DNA of 25,718 nucleotides from an uncultured Bacteroidales bacterium (lineage in GTDB: Bacteria; Bacteroidota; Bacteroidia; Bacteroidales; F082): NCBI GenBank assembly GCA_937896505.1, contig CALBNP010000161.1:1-25718 (forward strand), read 5' to 3'. Made by a program: the position numbers and the translations under genes. Within the stretch, counting starts at the first letter, position 1. The number at the start of each line of letters is the position of its first letter. Under the pieces are notes generated by a model. It ran no database searches. It had not been told where the DNA came from and saw only the letters and a program-made list of their open reading frames with translations. This document shows, piece after piece, positions 25,601 through 25,718 of this stretch.

Positions 25601-25718
25601 ATTATCCGCTGATTAAGGTGACGAAAGGCGTTGCTTTGGAGCGTGTTTCGTTTGACATTCCATCTGATGATGCCGGCAACTGGCATTCGGCAGCCGAAAG
25701 CGTTCATTTCGGCACACC
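22696..25718 (+). CDS. Secreted lamin-tail domain / Ig-like modular protein, 3' truncated by window
   Basis: The open frame runs off the window end after about 1007 residues, so the C-terminus is missing. The signal peptide is MRKSLLLLLLFPLLGWAQ. Residues ~20-210 form a beta-rich LamG/laminin-like N-terminal domain ending in 'FFDDVYVGP'. Then three Ig-like (SbsA/Big_5-type) plus lamin-tail units follow. The lamin-tail domains start with VVINEIMADP (318), VVINEIMADP (584) and ILINEIMFDP (848), about 265 residues apart. The Ig-like domains begin near 217, 490 and 755, with 'VYFDQTMNQQSI' or 'LWFDQQMNPATL' signatures. This architecture is common in Bacteroidota T9SS cargo, so a sorting domain downstream is expected but not seen. 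Start: the ATG at 22689 is out of frame and closes within ~70 bp, so 22696 is chosen. It is probably surface or extracellular; the role is unknown. Confidence 0.88.
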   Translation, partial: MRKSLLLLLLFPLLGWAQVSDDFSDGDFTNNPTWSGNDDKYLVNTNLQLQLNAEEAGTAYLSLPITEFQEMEWRFWIRENFAPSGNNYSDVFLSADNADLTAVTQGYFLRFGEGGSSDAIELFRKDADGNHSICRGTEGAIAASFAVFVKVNCDREGNWTLQTCHDNSGNYVTEAQGVDDKFSYNGYFGFVSTFTASNAKKIFFDDVYVGPKIVDNEPPTLISTNVVDSKNIQLVFSEILDETTALNAGNYTLDNGGGHPASVTWGENQTIVNLLFANEFANGVNYTLTVQNLTDLAGNVMETAQTSFSLHNASENDVVINEIMADPSPVVGLPEWEFVELFNTTNLAIDLKDWTLTIGSTTKVFDNCTIAPNGYLIVCHVNAVDEFSAFGSVCGLLTSSTAITNGGTSLRLADKNGNLISEVTFDISWYHDTSKDDGGWTLEQISPNNPCAGGNNWAASVNETGGTPGAQNSIYDPTSAMPKIAKVEVCSADSLLVYFDQTMNQQSIENVNVYQILESNQHPQNVVYVDSLDYVWLKFNPALQEGVSLTLKVANSAVNCIGTPVGDNETVSFVISKEAAEYDVVINEIMADPTPAVGLPEWEYIELYNTTDYVINLEGWQIQVGANDNVFGNVILAPHAYLIVCHNDAVDELKTFGDCVGFGSFAIGNTGSTIILIGKNGQMISRADFSNSWYHDADKKDGGWSVEQIDPMNPCAAASNWTASIDALGGTPGSINSVNGQNESQPKVERISMFSNYIVQLWFDQQMNPATLMDVNHFYVNEIGAHPTYANINPMDATFVELEFDYGFEEGVIYSLIINDVENCIGNNIEPDTKVQFGIPNEIAEGEILINEIMFDPIAPGVDYVELYNHSDKTFDLSNLMLGVIKETFPNPADTTLKEIAADSRLFLPGTYVLLSTNSQIVGEQYECSTENFVEMASFPSYANAGGTAILMSKDGTMIDQMYFTEKMHYPLIKVTKGVALERVSFDIPSDDAGNWHSAAESVHFGT

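Overview
The window reads as chromosomal DNA of a member of the Bacteroidota, most likely the order Bacteroidales. The evidence is a type IX secretion (Por) C-terminal sorting domain on a giant surface protein, TAnnTTTG promoter -7 elements of the Bacteroides type upstream of several genes, a DUF3109 protein, a Bacteroidota-style TraR/DksA protein and a eukaryote-like isoleucyl-tRNA synthetase. I see no rRNA, tRNA, phage, integrase or insertion sequence. Genus-level placement cannot be made from the sequence alone.

Layout. Positions 1-365 are non-coding and hold a dispersed palindromic repeat family (four copies). Positions 366-3078 are a minus-strand run transcribed in the order DUF3109 protein, unrecognised helical protein, secreted carboxypeptidase-regulatory-like protein, ComF-type phosphoribosyltransferase. 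Divergent from it is a true ornithine carbamoyltransferase gene (3202-4203, +), followed by two perfect palindromes. These separate it from a convergent 8.5-kb minus-strand gene (4327-12879). That gene encodes a 2850-residue secreted protein with five choice-of-anchor J/cleaved-adhesin-like modules, fibronectin III and carboxypeptidase-regulatory folds and a type IX sorting tail. A ~520-bp intergenic region then separates it from the plus-strand housekeeping run ileS, traR/dksA-like, lspA and a GNAT acetyltransferase. Heptamer/hexamer-rich repeats lie between ileS and traR and between lspA and the acetyltransferase. Next comes a stand-alone AAA_14/DUF4143 ATPase with three 17-bp inverted-repeat boxes at exact 32-bp spacing upstream. 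On the minus strand, mntA and hepT (a MNT/HEPN toxin-antitoxin pair) lie directly ahead of asd and ribF and look co-transcribed with them. Finally, a divergent gene at 22696, cut by the window end, encodes a second large secreted protein built from alternating Ig-like and lamin-tail domains.

How the genes relate. Most are ordinary housekeeping: translation (ileS), transcription control (traR), lipoprotein maturation (lspA), aspartate-family amino acids (asd), flavin cofactors (ribF) and ornithine/citrulline metabolism (OTC). The two long modular proteins are surface/secreted products. The most interesting points are the phased operator-like array before the AAA/DUF4143 gene, the toxin-antitoxin pair placed at the head of an essential-gene operon, the GxHH-type active-site motif in IleRS (a form associated with mupirocin resistance), and the recently duplicated modules of the giant adhesin-like protein. 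I found no clearly new multi-gene system.
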